From assembly GCF_000372965.1 (NCBI RefSeq), contig NZ_KB890026.1, positions 186,001 through 250,000 on the forward strand: DNA of 64,000 nucleotides, read 5' to 3'. Shown here in pieces: positions 1 to 8,317 of this stretch; the first letter of the stretch is position 1, and each line of letters opens with the position of its first letter. Below the pieces are notes generated by a model, which saw nothing but the letters and a program-made list of their open reading frames with translations, did not search any database and was not told where the DNA came from. The DNA is from Hoeflea sp. 108 (GTDB lineage: Bacteria; Pseudomonadota; Alphaproteobacteria; Rhizobiales; Rhizobiaceae). The translations under genes and the position numbers were made by a program.

Positions 1-851
1 CGGGCTATCTCGGGTTTGGCCTGCATGACCAGCGCCGAGAAGGTCGTGACGATCGGGATTTTCTTGTCGAGAAGGACCTGGATCGTCTCGTCACTCATCG
101 ATCCTCCATGCTCGACGCAGTCAACGTCGAATTCCGCCACCCGGCGGATGCAGGTGTCATATGTGGCATGCGCTGTGATGGGCAGTCGGTTGCGATGGGC
201 TTCGTCGATGACGGCCTCAAGCTCCGCATCGGTAAACTCCAAAGTGTCATGGCAGGCCATGATTTTGATCAGGTCGGCGCCGCCTTTCACCTGGTCGCGC
301 ACCGCACGTCGCATCTCGTCGGCGCCGGACGCTTCGCGACATACCCAGTAGGTGTGTCCCCCGGTTTGAATAATACTTTCGCCAGAGACCAGCAGGCGCG
401 GCCCTGGAAAGATGCCCTGTGCCACGGCCTGCTTGGTAAAGAGATTGGCATTGTGGACGCCGAGGTCGCGCACCAGCGTAATGCCGGCTCGCAGCGACTT
501 GATCATGTTGCCTGCCGCCTTGTAGGCCCGGATTTCGGGTGGGTCGTACATGGACTGGAAGGAGAGTTCATGGATGCCGTCCCAGGAGAGATGGGCGTGC
601 GAATTCGCCATGCCCGGCATCAATGTCTTGCCGCCCGTGTCGAACACGGCGATGTCGGCGGGGGCAACGCCCAGATCGGCGCGCTTGCCTATGCGGATGA
701 TCTTGCCGGTCCGTATTTCCATGAAGCCGTCTTCGATAACCTCGTCACCCACAGCCGTAATGATGCGGCCGAAGATGATCTGGTCGATTGATCGGTTCTC
801 GAACATCGGCTTGATGATCTTGGTGTAGTGCCAGAAAGGGGGTTCGGCCAT
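1..851 (-). CDS. Metal-dependent amidohydrolase, 3' end cut by window edge
   Basis: Reading leftward from an ATG at 851, an open frame of 283 codons runs off the window. The protein shows the amidohydrolase core: the HxH metal motif in 'NSHAHLSWDG' (His85, His87), a likely carboxylated lysine in 'GGADLIKIM' (Lys196), and histidines in 'ITAHAT' (228) and 'DCVEHGG' (248). This is the arrangement of imidazolonepropionase-like or prolidase-like amidohydrolases, which hydrolyse cyclic amides or X-Pro peptides using two metal ions. It is the last seen gene of the minus-strand operon, 9 bases after the M24 gene, so it probably opens an amide bond in the same pathway. The final Asp ligand lies outside the window. 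Substrate unknown. Confidence 0.85.
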   Translation of the reverse strand, partial: MAEPPFWHYTKIIKPMFENRSIDQIIFGRIITAVGDEVIEDGFMEIRTGKIIRIGKRADLGVAPADIAVFDTGGKTLMPGMANSHAHLSWDGIHELSFQSMYDPPEIRAYKAAGNMIKSLRAGITLVRDLGVHNANLFTKQAVAQGIFPGPRLLVSGESIIQTGGHTYWVCREASGADEMRRAVRDQVKGGADLIKIMACHDTLEFTDAELEAVIDEAHRNRLPITAHATYDTCIRRVAEFDVDCVEHGGSMSDETIQVLLDKKIPIVTTFSALVMQAKPEIA

Positions 852-860
852 GGTGCTTCC

Positions 861-2042
861 TCAGAGTGCAATGACGCGGTTGTCGATGGGATGATCGGCC
901 TGGAACCGACTGGGTATCTCGACCCCGCCAGCGTGGACAATCATGGTGTTGATGGTGCGGTAGCCGTCGCGACCAGGGCGGTAGACACCCGGTTCGCTCG
1001 AAAAAATCATGCCCGGACGCACCTGCGTAGTATCGCCGGGAGCGAGCCAGGGTGCCTCGTGTCCCTCAAGACCCATGCCATGGCCGATCCGGTGTCGTAT
1101 GGCATCGCCTAGTCCGGCGTTGCGGAGCGCTCCTAGAGCGGCCTCGTTGACTGCTTCGCATGCAGTGCCAGGTCGCAGTGCACGTGCTGTGGCGGTGTCG
1201 CAGTCTTCCATCGCTTTCATGATGCGGCGCTGTTCGGCACTCATTTCGCCGACGATAAGAGTAATTCCGCTTTCTGCGTGATACCCGCCCAGTGAGCAGC
1301 CGATGCCGGCAATGAGCGTATCGCCAAACAGCGGCTGGCGCCTGCTGGTCGCACCATGAGGCAAAGCGGCGAGGGGCCCCGAATGAACCGAGGCACTGAT
1401 GCCCAGCTTCGTGCCTGCGAAGGCCTCACCGTGATCGCGCTTGAGTGCGGAAAGGGCGAAACTGGTGCATTCAGCAAGAAGATCGAGCTCAGTTCCGCCC
1501 TGCGCAATGATATTGCCGCCTTCGTCAAGCAAACGCTGCAGGCAAAGATCCGCATAGCTGGCGGCGACCCGTGTTAAGGCAAACTCGGCTTCGCATTTGA
1601 TGAATCGAGCTGGAGCGACAAGGTCCTCCAGCACGACCTTGTCGAGCATGGCCTCAAGCGGTGCGAGTAGCCGGGCATCGAGCCCATCGACTGCTAGCTT
1701 TTTCGCCAAGCTCTCCCGCGCCATCCACAGGACGGGATGTTCGTGACCCGGAAACTCGTCGTAGATTTTGATCACGACGCCTTCGACAGGTTCTGCGTTT
1801 TCCAGCTCCAGAAGCGGTACGAACAGGACGGGCTTGCCCACCGCCGGGACAAAAAGACCGACCGGGCGCTCGTTGACGGAGAAGTTGAACCCGCAGGTAT
1901 AAAGGACATTGGCAGGCGAGAGGAAAAGAGCGCCGTCCAGGCCGTGTGCGACAATAGCTCCACGCAGTTTTTCCTGGACACCCGAGCGAAAGGCAAAATC
2001 GAGTGGTGCAATTTTCGGAAGAGGCGGCGCAGAGCTGTTCAC
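861..2042 (-). CDS. Creatinase / Xaa-Pro aminopeptidase-like M24 protein
   Basis: The 393-residue product has a creatinase N-terminal domain followed by a pita-bread M24 domain. The conserved His is in 'HRIGHGMGLEGHEAP' and a Glu in 'SSEPGVY'. Other metal positions look changed: the usual Asp of the 'VDxG' strand reads 'IAGIG', the second Asp reads Glu ('GYHAESG'), and the last Glu reads Asn ('YRTINTM'). That pattern fits metal-independent creatinase-type C-N hydrolases better than true aminopeptidases (inference by eye). It overlaps the upstream Ldh gene by 4 bases, so the two are translationally coupled. Ectoine hydrolase DoeA belongs to the same family and is an alternative. Confidence 0.85.
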   Translation of the reverse strand: MNSSAPPLPKIAPLDFAFRSGVQEKLRGAIVAHGLDGALFLSPANVLYTCGFNFSVNERPVGLFVPAVGKPVLFVPLLELENAEPVEGVVIKIYDEFPGHEHPVLWMARESLAKKLAVDGLDARLLAPLEAMLDKVVLEDLVAPARFIKCEAEFALTRVAASYADLCLQRLLDEGGNIIAQGGTELDLLAECTSFALSALKRDHGEAFAGTKLGISASVHSGPLAALPHGATSRRQPLFGDTLIAGIGCSLGGYHAESGITLIVGEMSAEQRRIMKAMEDCDTATARALRPGTACEAVNEAALGALRNAGLGDAIRHRIGHGMGLEGHEAPWLAPGDTTQVRPGMIFSSEPGVYRPGRDGYRTINTMIVHAGGVEIPSRFQADHPIDNRVIAL

Positions 2043-3121
2043 AGCTGCACCTCCCGGTATGGACCCAGAATCTCGATTTCAGCTTTGACCCCAAGCTCTC
2101 TTCGCAACGCGAGGAGGTCCTTCAGAACCTCGTCGTCCAGTGGCACACCATCCTTTGACTTTCTGTCGACCCTCCGTGCTTCCTGTTCTCCAGGGATGAG
2201 GATGTCGGAAAACCCGGGCCTGGTCCTTCGAGACTTGACCATCCCTGCGAAAGCGCCCATCCGCTCCTCGAAGAGATCGAGGGGCATGAACCATTCGATA
2301 TCGATTGCCGTGAGAGAGTGCGAAACGTCCTGACGCTTCGGATCGGCATAGGGGGTGAGCCCGAAACCGCCACCGGAAAGGACACCGGTCAATACGTCGG
2401 TCATAAAGGCAAGGCCATAACCCTTGTATTCGCCTATGGCGAGGAGAGGGCCTTGCATGGCTACATTGGGATCATCGGTGGTTTCGCCGTCTGGGGTCAG
2501 TGCCCAGTCGAATGGCATCTTCTGCCCTTCGCGTGCGCGCCACTGCATCATGCCCTTGCCCGCAGTGGTAAGGGCAAAGTCCATTACAGCCGGGAAGCCG
2601 AGATTGGTGGGAGCGGCAATGCCCCACGGGTTGGTGCCGACCGCCCCTTCGCGAGCGCCCCACGGGGCCATCTCCGGGCCGGCATTGGTGTAGGCGACAC
2701 CGACACACCCCGCTTCAACAGCTTGGCAGGCATGGACGGCGGACGAGCCGTAGTGAGTGGAGTTGCGGACGATCACCTGGCCGATACCACAGGTCTTGGC
2801 TTTGGCGATCGCAAGCTTCATGGCGCGGGCAGCAGCCACTGTGCCGATGCCGTTGTGGGCATCGACCAGCGCAAGCGCCGGACTTTCCTTGACCACTTCC
2901 CATTTGGCCCGCGGATCGATGAGCTTCTCACTGATCCGCTTCTGGTAGTTGCGCAAGCGACGTACGCCCTGACCATGGCCTGGGTGAAAGCGCAATTCCG
3001 AGAAGATTAGAGCATCGGCGAAGGTTGTGGCGTCATCCTGCGCCAGACCGAGCTGTACGAAGCCCTCGGCAATGAAAATTCGAAGGCTTTCGCGCGAGAC
3101 ATTTGTGAGGGAGATCGCCAC
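2039..3121 (-). CDS. Ldh/YlbC-family NAD(P)-dependent oxidoreductase
   Basis: A 360-residue protein of the malate/L-lactate/ureidoglycolate dehydrogenase family (Ldh_2). Family features include 'GHGQGVRRL' near the N-terminus, a catalytic His region in 'NSTHYGSSAV', 'NPWGIAAP', and the C-terminal 'GYKGYGLAFMTDVLTGVLSGG' stretch. The family reduces or oxidises 2-oxo/2-hydroxy acids, ureidoglycolate or cyclic imines such as piperideine-2-carboxylate. It sits between a DUF4438 gene (5 bases upstream) and the M24 gene (4-base overlap). In view of the AllA-like and PuuE-like genes on the other arm, ureidoglycolate-like substrates are possible, but the sequence does not decide this. Confidence 0.85.
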   Translation of the reverse strand: MAISLTNVSRESLRIFIAEGFVQLGLAQDDATTFADALIFSELRFHPGHGQGVRRLRNYQKRISEKLIDPRAKWEVVKESPALALVDAHNGIGTVAAARAMKLAIAKAKTCGIGQVIVRNSTHYGSSAVHACQAVEAGCVGVAYTNAGPEMAPWGAREGAVGTNPWGIAAPTNLGFPAVMDFALTTAGKGMMQWRAREGQKMPFDWALTPDGETTDDPNVAMQGPLLAIGEYKGYGLAFMTDVLTGVLSGGGFGLTPYADPKRQDVSHSLTAIDIEWFMPLDLFEERMGAFAGMVKSRRTRPGFSDILIPGEQEARRVDRKSKDGVPLDDEVLKDLLALRRELGVKAEIEILGPYREVQL

Positions 3122-3126
3122 GACGT

Positions 3127-4005
3127 TCAGTCCTCGAGATTGAGAAGGGTCTTGAGGTTGGCATCTGGCGCAGGGAAACAGCCGAGCTCTCCCTGCGGTG
3201 CCGTCATCAATACGGTGACACCTGGTCCGAAACCCGCGCGGGGGCCGTCGGTTTGCCCGACAATGCCGATCGATACGGCGCCGCGCAGATAGCCGTGATT
3301 GTAACGACTGTCCGTGTCCTCGAACGCCACGATGTCGCCCAGCCTGAGCGTGTCCAGTCCGGCCTTGGCCAGTGCCGCCCGATCAGTAGACTGTATATGC
3401 AGGCTGCCTGCATCTGAGCTAAGTCCCGCACCGGCGCCAACCAGGTGGGAAGGGATTGTGGCGACAACACCGATCTCCATCTTGCCGTTGTTCGTGCGTT
3501 TGGCGAGAACATCGAACAAAGTCGGGGACAGGCTTTTGCAGGTGACGCCGGGGTGGCCGTCGACCAACATGCCAATGCCAACGGATCGGACGACTATCTG
3601 GTCGCCAACCGACATTTCCTTGCGGACGGATTTGGGGAAATGCAGGATAAGTTGTTCGGAAAAGCGACCGGATTTACCCGTCACCACGCCCTTGGCGCCT
3701 TGAGCCCGGCCCGTCATGACCACGGCGGTGTTGCCCACGCATGCAAAGACGGTGAGGCCGCGATTCTTCATGTCGTCGGCGGCCTTGATCGAAATGCCTG
3801 GGTGAATGCAATCAGCAGCCCATCCAAAAGCGCTGTCGCCTACCGAAACATTATAGACGATGCCACCCCATGTCGGCAGCAGGAAGGGCCTGCCATCGGC
3901 CGAGAGCCGATAAGGCTCGGCCGGCAAACCAGGGAAGCCCGGATGGACGATAGCGCCGCCGACCGATACTGACACAAGATCTTTTGCGTTTACGGAAATT
4001 GTCAT
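3127..4005 (-). CDS. DUF4438 family protein, copy 2
   Basis: A 292-residue protein resembling the upstream neighbour over its whole length. Shared blocks include 'VGDSAFGWAADCIHPGISI', 'CVGNTAVVMTGRAQGAKGVVTGK', 'GDQIVVRSVGIGM' and 'RLGDIVAFEDTDSRYNHGYL'. These match the conserved uncharacterised family DUF4438. There is no signal peptide or membrane segment, so it is probably cytosolic. It overlaps the upstream copy by 4 bases and lies 5 bases before the Ldh gene. Function is unknown; operon position suggests the same catabolic pathway. The tandem arrangement suggests either a heteromer or two substrate versions. Confidence 0.8.
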   Translation of the reverse strand: MTISVNAKDLVSVSVGGAIVHPGFPGLPAEPYRLSADGRPFLLPTWGGIVYNVSVGDSAFGWAADCIHPGISIKAADDMKNRGLTVFACVGNTAVVMTGRAQGAKGVVTGKSGRFSEQLILHFPKSVRKEMSVGDQIVVRSVGIGMLVDGHPGVTCKSLSPTLFDVLAKRTNNGKMEIGVVATIPSHLVGAGAGLSSDAGSLHIQSTDRAALAKAGLDTLRLGDIVAFEDTDSRYNHGYLRGAVSIGIVGQTDGPRAGFGPGVTVLMTAPQGELGCFPAPDANLKTLLNLED

Positions 4006-4883
4006 TTGTCCCGTCCGATTCCGAAATAATTGGCAATGTTGGCGGCCGGATCGATCTCGAAATCGATCGATCCGTCAGTAGCCGTCATCAGCGTCAGAAT
4101 GCCGGGGCCGTGACCGGTCATGACTGAATCTCCGTGAATACACAGCGCTATGGAGATGGCTCCCTTGCGATAGGACCGTCCAAAGTGATGGTCAGCATGG
4201 CGAATGGCTATGAGATCGCCCAAGCGCATCTGATCGATGCCGAGGTCCGCCATCAGTAGGCGGTCGCCGCTCATAAGGTCCTGATCAACATATTCGGAGT
4301 TGATTTCCGCCCCTGAACCCATGATCTCGATAGGCAATTCCATCGCCACAGGCACCCTTACCGTGCTGTCGCTTGCGCGCCGAATACGAAGTGCCGTCAA
4401 TAGGTTGGGGCTTGTCTTCTTAAATTCGATTCCGGGAAACTCGGTGAGCGCAATGCCGCGCCCCAGTGCTTCGATCTGGACCTGATCACCAATGTTCAGC
4501 TTCTCGTTGACCTCTTCGGGGAAGTCGATGAGCAAACGTGCATGTTCGCCCGTCACAATGCCCTTGGCGCCTTTGGCAAGACCTGACGTGACGGTCGCCT
4601 CGTTGCCAATGCAGGTGAGATAGTGGAGCGCGAAGTCATTTTTCTCGTCCGGATGCGCGATCGACACGCCCGGCTCAACATGATCTCCGGCCCAGCCGAA
4701 GGCGCGGTCTCCGCTTCTGACATTGTAGGTTACTCCGAACATCCCGGGCAGCAGAACGCTCTTGCCGTCCGGATGTTGAAGGTAGGCGCCTGGGCGTAGC
4801 GAGGGTTGGCTCACATAGCCGCAGACCGCCATTGCGACGAGCTGCTCGGCATTGGATGTCAGGTCCGAAGGCGCTCCGTTCAT
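4002..4883 (-). CDS. DUF4438 family protein, copy 1
   Basis: First gene of the minus-strand operon, 293 residues. The start at 4883 was chosen over a longer frame because a strong ribosome binding site (GGGAGGGAC) lies just before it and the upstream extension is unlike the family. It carries the same blocks as copy 2: 'SGDRAFGWAGDHVEPGVSI', 'CIGNEATVTSGLAKGAKGIV', 'IGDQVQIEALGRGIAL' and 'MRLGDLIAIRHADHHFGRSY'. The His/Asp-rich 'HADHHFG' segment could bind a metal or substrate (inference). Role unknown. It is transcribed away from the M32 gene across a palindrome-bearing intergenic region. Confidence 0.8.
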   Translation of the reverse strand: MNGAPSDLTSNAEQLVAMAVCGYVSQPSLRPGAYLQHPDGKSVLLPGMFGVTYNVRSGDRAFGWAGDHVEPGVSIAHPDEKNDFALHYLTCIGNEATVTSGLAKGAKGIVTGEHARLLIDFPEEVNEKLNIGDQVQIEALGRGIALTEFPGIEFKKTSPNLLTALRIRRASDSTVRVPVAMELPIEIMGSGAEINSEYVDQDLMSGDRLLMADLGIDQMRLGDLIAIRHADHHFGRSYRKGAISIALCIHGDSVMTGHGPGILTLMTATDGSIDFEIDPAANIANYFGIGRDK

Positions 4884-4964
4884 CTGTCCCTCCCGGTTTT
4901 TTTTCGATGGGCTTCTTGCATCGCTTGACAACCGTCCAATTCCCTGTCCAACTTTAGCTAATCT

Positions 4965-4978
4965 GATTGTCGACAATC
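4965..4978. promoter_or_regulatory. 14-bp perfect palindrome in the divergent promoter region
   Basis: GATTGTCGACAATC is a perfect palindrome roughly midway between the divergent DUF4438 and M32 genes. Its core TTGTCGACAA has the spacing of operators used by GntR/FCD-type regulators. A GntR/FCD gene lies within the plus arm (11647-12324), so this is a reasonable operator for the island. The link is inferred. Confidence 0.5.
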
Positions 4979-5086
4979 TAATTGATGACATCAGTGCACA
5001 GATGACGGGGCCCGTCAAGCGGTCGAAAGAAAAAGCGATGCCAGCAAATCAAAGGCTGGCAGAAAGCGGAAAGGTATTTTGCGTCA

Positions 5087-6607
5087 ATGAGTTACGCTAA
5101 GCTCATGGATCGCATTGGGCAGGTGAATGACTTGCTCAATGCTCAGTCCATTCTCAGCTGGGATGCGCGCACGATGATGCCAGAGGGTGGGCATGGAACG
5201 CGTAGCAAGCAGCTTGCCACCCTATCCGTCCTAACACGTGACCTGCTTGTATCAACCGAAACGCGCCGTCTGCTGGAGACAGCCGAGAGCGAGGTCGCCT
5301 CGCGCTCGGAGGCGGGCGTCGAGGCGGGAATGGTGCGCCAGGTGCGCGAGGCAATCGACTATCACGAAGCCATTCCGGCCAATCTAACCCGCCGGCGGGC
5401 GGAACTCGGCTCGATCGGCCATGCAGTTTGGGCCAAGGCGCGTGCCGAGAGCGACTTCTCGCAATTCGTTCCACTGCTTGAAGAAACCGTAGCACTCAAT
5501 CGCGAAATGGCAGAGGCCATCGGTTACAAGGAACACCCTTACGATGCACTCATGTATCGCTTCGAGCCCGGTGAGACTGTTTCTTCGCTGAAGCCGCTCT
5601 TTGCGCGCCTGCGTGAAGGGCTCCTGCCGCTCGTCAAGACAATAGCGCAGAAGGAACAGCCGCGCTTCGATTTCCTGGAGCGTAATTTTGCGCCCGACAA
5701 GCAGCACCAGCTGTCGCTCGCAATGGCACAGAAAATTGGCTACGACCTCAAGCGTGGTCGCCTCGATACGACACTACATCCGTTCGAAGTATCCTTCACG
5801 CGCAACGATGTGCGCATCACAACGCGCTTCTATCAGAATTATCTCCCGGCGAGCTTGTTTGGCGCGCTGCATGAGGCTGGCCATGCGCTTTACGAGCAAG
5901 GCGTGGATCCGGCATTTACACGCACGCCCTTCGCCACCGACTTGGTCGGACTTTATGCGGTCGGCGGTGTGAGCTTCGGGGCGCATGAATCCCAGTCGCG
6001 CCTTTGGGAAAATCATGTCGGACGCGCGCGCAGCTTTTGGGATCTCCATTTCGGGACGGCGAAGGAAATCTTCCCTGAGCAGCTTGCCGATGTTTCATCG
6101 GAAGAATTCTGGCGTGCCGTAAACCGCGTTCGCCCTGGTTTCATCCGGGTTGAGGCGGACGAGTTGACCTATGATTTCCATGTCATGTTGCGTACCGACA
6201 TCGAAGCTGCGCTGATCGACGGCTCGCTCAAGGTCCGGGATCTGCCAGAGGCCTGGAATGCCAAAATCAAGGAGTATCTCGGGCTAGATGTTCCCAATGA
6301 CGCAATGGGCGTGCTTCAGGACGTTCATTGGTCCTCCGGGCAGATAGGTACCTTCTGCAATTACACGATCGGCAATGTGATGGCAGGTCAGCTGTTCGAG
6401 ACCGCGAGCAGGGATGCGACCATCACGAGCGGCCTGAAAGACGGCAACTACGACCGGCTCCGCACATTCATGGCTGACAACATCTATCGGCATGGCCGTC
6501 GCTACGGTCGCGACGAGCTGCTTGTCCGTACTACGGGCCGCAAGCTCGATCCTGAGCCGTACATTTCGTATCTCACCGCGAAATACACCGAAATTTACGG
6601 CCTCTGA
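5087..6607 (+). CDS. M32 family metallocarboxypeptidase
   Basis: A 506-residue protein, normal length for thermostable carboxypeptidase Taq (M32). The HExxH zinc motif is in 'ALHEAGHALYEQG' (about residue 262), with the family's downstream 'GVSFGAHESQSRLWEN' Glu region and 'VRPGFIRVEADELTYDFH'. It removes C-terminal amino acids from peptides in the cytosol. First gene of the plus arm, starting about 200 bases from the divergent operon and 10 bases before the aminotransferase. With a peptide-type ABC importer downstream, a peptide-like or N-acyl amino acid substrate is plausible. Confidence 0.92.
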   Translation: MSYAKLMDRIGQVNDLLNAQSILSWDARTMMPEGGHGTRSKQLATLSVLTRDLLVSTETRRLLETAESEVASRSEAGVEAGMVRQVREAIDYHEAIPANLTRRRAELGSIGHAVWAKARAESDFSQFVPLLEETVALNREMAEAIGYKEHPYDALMYRFEPGETVSSLKPLFARLREGLLPLVKTIAQKEQPRFDFLERNFAPDKQHQLSLAMAQKIGYDLKRGRLDTTLHPFEVSFTRNDVRITTRFYQNYLPASLFGALHEAGHALYEQGVDPAFTRTPFATDLVGLYAVGGVSFGAHESQSRLWENHVGRARSFWDLHFGTAKEIFPEQLADVSSEEFWRAVNRVRPGFIRVEADELTYDFHVMLRTDIEAALIDGSLKVRDLPEAWNAKIKEYLGLDVPNDAMGVLQDVHWSSGQIGTFCNYTIGNVMAGQLFETASRDATITSGLKDGNYDRLRTFMADNIYRHGRRYGRDELLVRTTGRKLDPEPYISYLTAKYTEIYGL

Positions 6608-6617
6608 GGGGACGAAA

Positions 6618-7820
6618 ATGGAAACAACCGATTTGCACTCGAAGCGCCTTGCCGACCGCATCAAACTTCGGGAAGAGCACCTGATCACGAAAATGGCCAA
6701 CCTTGCCGAAGGGCTCGCAGATGTCATCCGGCTGGGCCGCGGAGATCCCGATCTCGATACGCCGGCCCACATCATCAAAGCAGGTCAGGAGGCCCTGGGC
6801 CGCGGCGAGACCCACTATGGCCATCCGCTCGGATTGCCCGCACTGCGCCAAGCCATAGCGGCGAACATCAAGGCGTATGGTGGTGCCGACTATTCTCCAG
6901 ACGAGATCGTCGTCACTCCAGGCGGTCAGCACGCCATGTTCGTCATTGCGCTCTCACTGCTTAACCCCGGCGACGAGATCATCGTCCCATGCCCTGGCTA
7001 CAATCCATACAGCCAGGCCGCCGAACTGGCCGACGCCACCGTAGTTCCGGTCCGTATGACGATGGCCACGAATTTCACTCTCACCGCAGAGATGGTGGCC
7101 AGACATATTACGCCGAAATCAAAGGTCCTTGTGCTGATCAACCCGAACAATCCGACCGGCACTGTCACTCCTCCCGATGAAGTGGAAAAGATCGCGAAAC
7201 TGGCGATTGAACATGACCTGATCGTGATTTCGGACGAGATCTATGCGCGACTCACCTACGGCAATCAGCGCATTCAGCCTGTTGCGGCGCTGCCGGGTAT
7301 GCGCGAGCGCACAATCACGCTGTCAGGCTTCTCCAAAGCTTACGCGATGACGGGTTGGCGCATCGGCTATTTCGCCGGCCCGCGCGAATTGATTGTTCCC
7401 ATGGCCGAAATCAACCACGCCTTCGCCATTTCGGTTGCTTCCGTCAGCCAGCACGCCGCACTGGCGGCGCTCAATGGCTCCCAAGATTGCGTCGAGGAGA
7501 TGCGCCGGACCTACGATCAGCGCCGCAAGGTCTTGTGCGAGGGATTGGAAGCAATCGGCATCCCCCATGCCGAAACCCAGGGCGCCTTTTATGTCTATGC
7601 CGATGTTTCGGTCACAGGATTGCCTGCAAGCGAATTCTGCCAGCGGCTGCTCTCCGAAGGCCGGGTGATGATCTATCCGGGCGTCATTTATGGCGACCAC
7701 ACCGACGATTTTGTGCGCATGTCGCTGACACAGTCAGTCGAGCGCATCCAAGAGGCAGTTTCGCGTATTGCGGCGGTCGTTGCCACTATCCGCGCCGAAC
7801 GCAAATCATCCGTAGCTTGA
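6618..7820 (+). CDS. Class I/II PLP-dependent aminotransferase
   Basis: A 400-residue fold-type I aminotransferase. The ATG at 6618 was chosen because a GAGGGGA ribosome site precedes it and the frame upstream overlaps the M32 gene. Visible motifs are 'NPNNPTGTV', 'SDEIYARLTY', the PLP lysine in 'SGFSKAYAMTGWRIGY' (Lys240), and the carboxylate-binding Arg near 'VRMSLTQSVERI'. It resembles the aspartate/alanine aminotransferase group. It probably moves the amino group of the released amino acid to a 2-oxoacid. Substrate not determined. Confidence 0.92.
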   Translation: METTDLHSKRLADRIKLREEHLITKMANLAEGLADVIRLGRGDPDLDTPAHIIKAGQEALGRGETHYGHPLGLPALRQAIAANIKAYGGADYSPDEIVVTPGGQHAMFVIALSLLNPGDEIIVPCPGYNPYSQAAELADATVVPVRMTMATNFTLTAEMVARHITPKSKVLVLINPNNPTGTVTPPDEVEKIAKLAIEHDLIVISDEIYARLTYGNQRIQPVAALPGMRERTITLSGFSKAYAMTGWRIGYFAGPRELIVPMAEINHAFAISVASVSQHAALAALNGSQDCVEEMRRTYDQRRKVLCEGLEAIGIPHAETQGAFYVYADVSVTGLPASEFCQRLLSEGRVMIYPGVIYGDHTDDFVRMSLTQSVERIQEAVSRIAAVVATIRAERKSSVA

Positions 7821-7829
7821 GGAGCCACA

Positions 7830-8315
7830 ATGACCATCAAATCCGACAATCCAAACATCAAGTCGATAAAGCACATGGCCTTTGCCGTGCGCGACGCCAA
7901 GACTGCGCTCGGGGCTTACTCGAAATTCCTCCATGTGCCGACCGACACTCAGCTCATCGACTATCCGAAATCCAAGAACCGCGTTGCCCTCTTCAATCTG
8001 GGCGGTATCGAATATCAGCTTTGCCAATCGCTTGAGGAAGGCGGCCGCTTCGACGCCTGGATCAAGGAGCGTGGCGCCGAGGGCCTTCATCACATCTGCT
8101 ATGAAGTCGAAAACATCGAGCAAGCGCTCGATCATGCCAAGTCGCAAGGTGCCCAGACGCGTATCTGCCAAGCTTGCGGTGTCCACGGCTCTCACCCCCA
8201 TCCGGAAGGCTATGTGGCTTTCCTCGACAACGATGCCGGCGGCATCGAGATCGAGTTCATGCAGGTATACACCCCTGAAGAGCTTGAAAAATACAACGAA
8301 TACAAGGGTATCTGA
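7830..8315 (+). CDS. VOC-superfamily (glyoxalase/methylmalonyl-CoA epimerase-like) protein
   Basis: A 161-residue vicinal-oxygen-chelate protein. Paired beta-alpha-beta modules carry likely metal ligands in 'KHMAFAVRD' (His), 'LHHICYEVENIEQA' (His) and 'GGIEIEFMQVYTPEEL' (Glu). This resembles methylmalonyl-CoA epimerase or lactoylglutathione lyase, which isomerise or cleave at a metal-bound vicinal oxygen pair. It begins 9 bases after the aminotransferase and ends 2 bases before the M14 gene, so it is co-transcribed. The precise reaction is unknown. Confidence 0.85.
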   Translation: MTIKSDNPNIKSIKHMAFAVRDAKTALGAYSKFLHVPTDTQLIDYPKSKNRVALFNLGGIEYQLCQSLEEGGRFDAWIKERGAEGLHHICYEVENIEQALDHAKSQGAQTRICQACGVHGSHPHPEGYVAFLDNDAGGIEIEFMQVYTPEELEKYNEYKGI

Positions 8316-8317
8316 GC

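Noticed and set aside
2318..3010. 230-residue plus-strand frame
   Set aside because: Antisense shadow of the Ldh-family gene.
7355..8035. 226-residue plus-strand frame across two genes
   Set aside because: Out-of-frame reading of the aminotransferase and VOC genes; Arg/His-rich composition.
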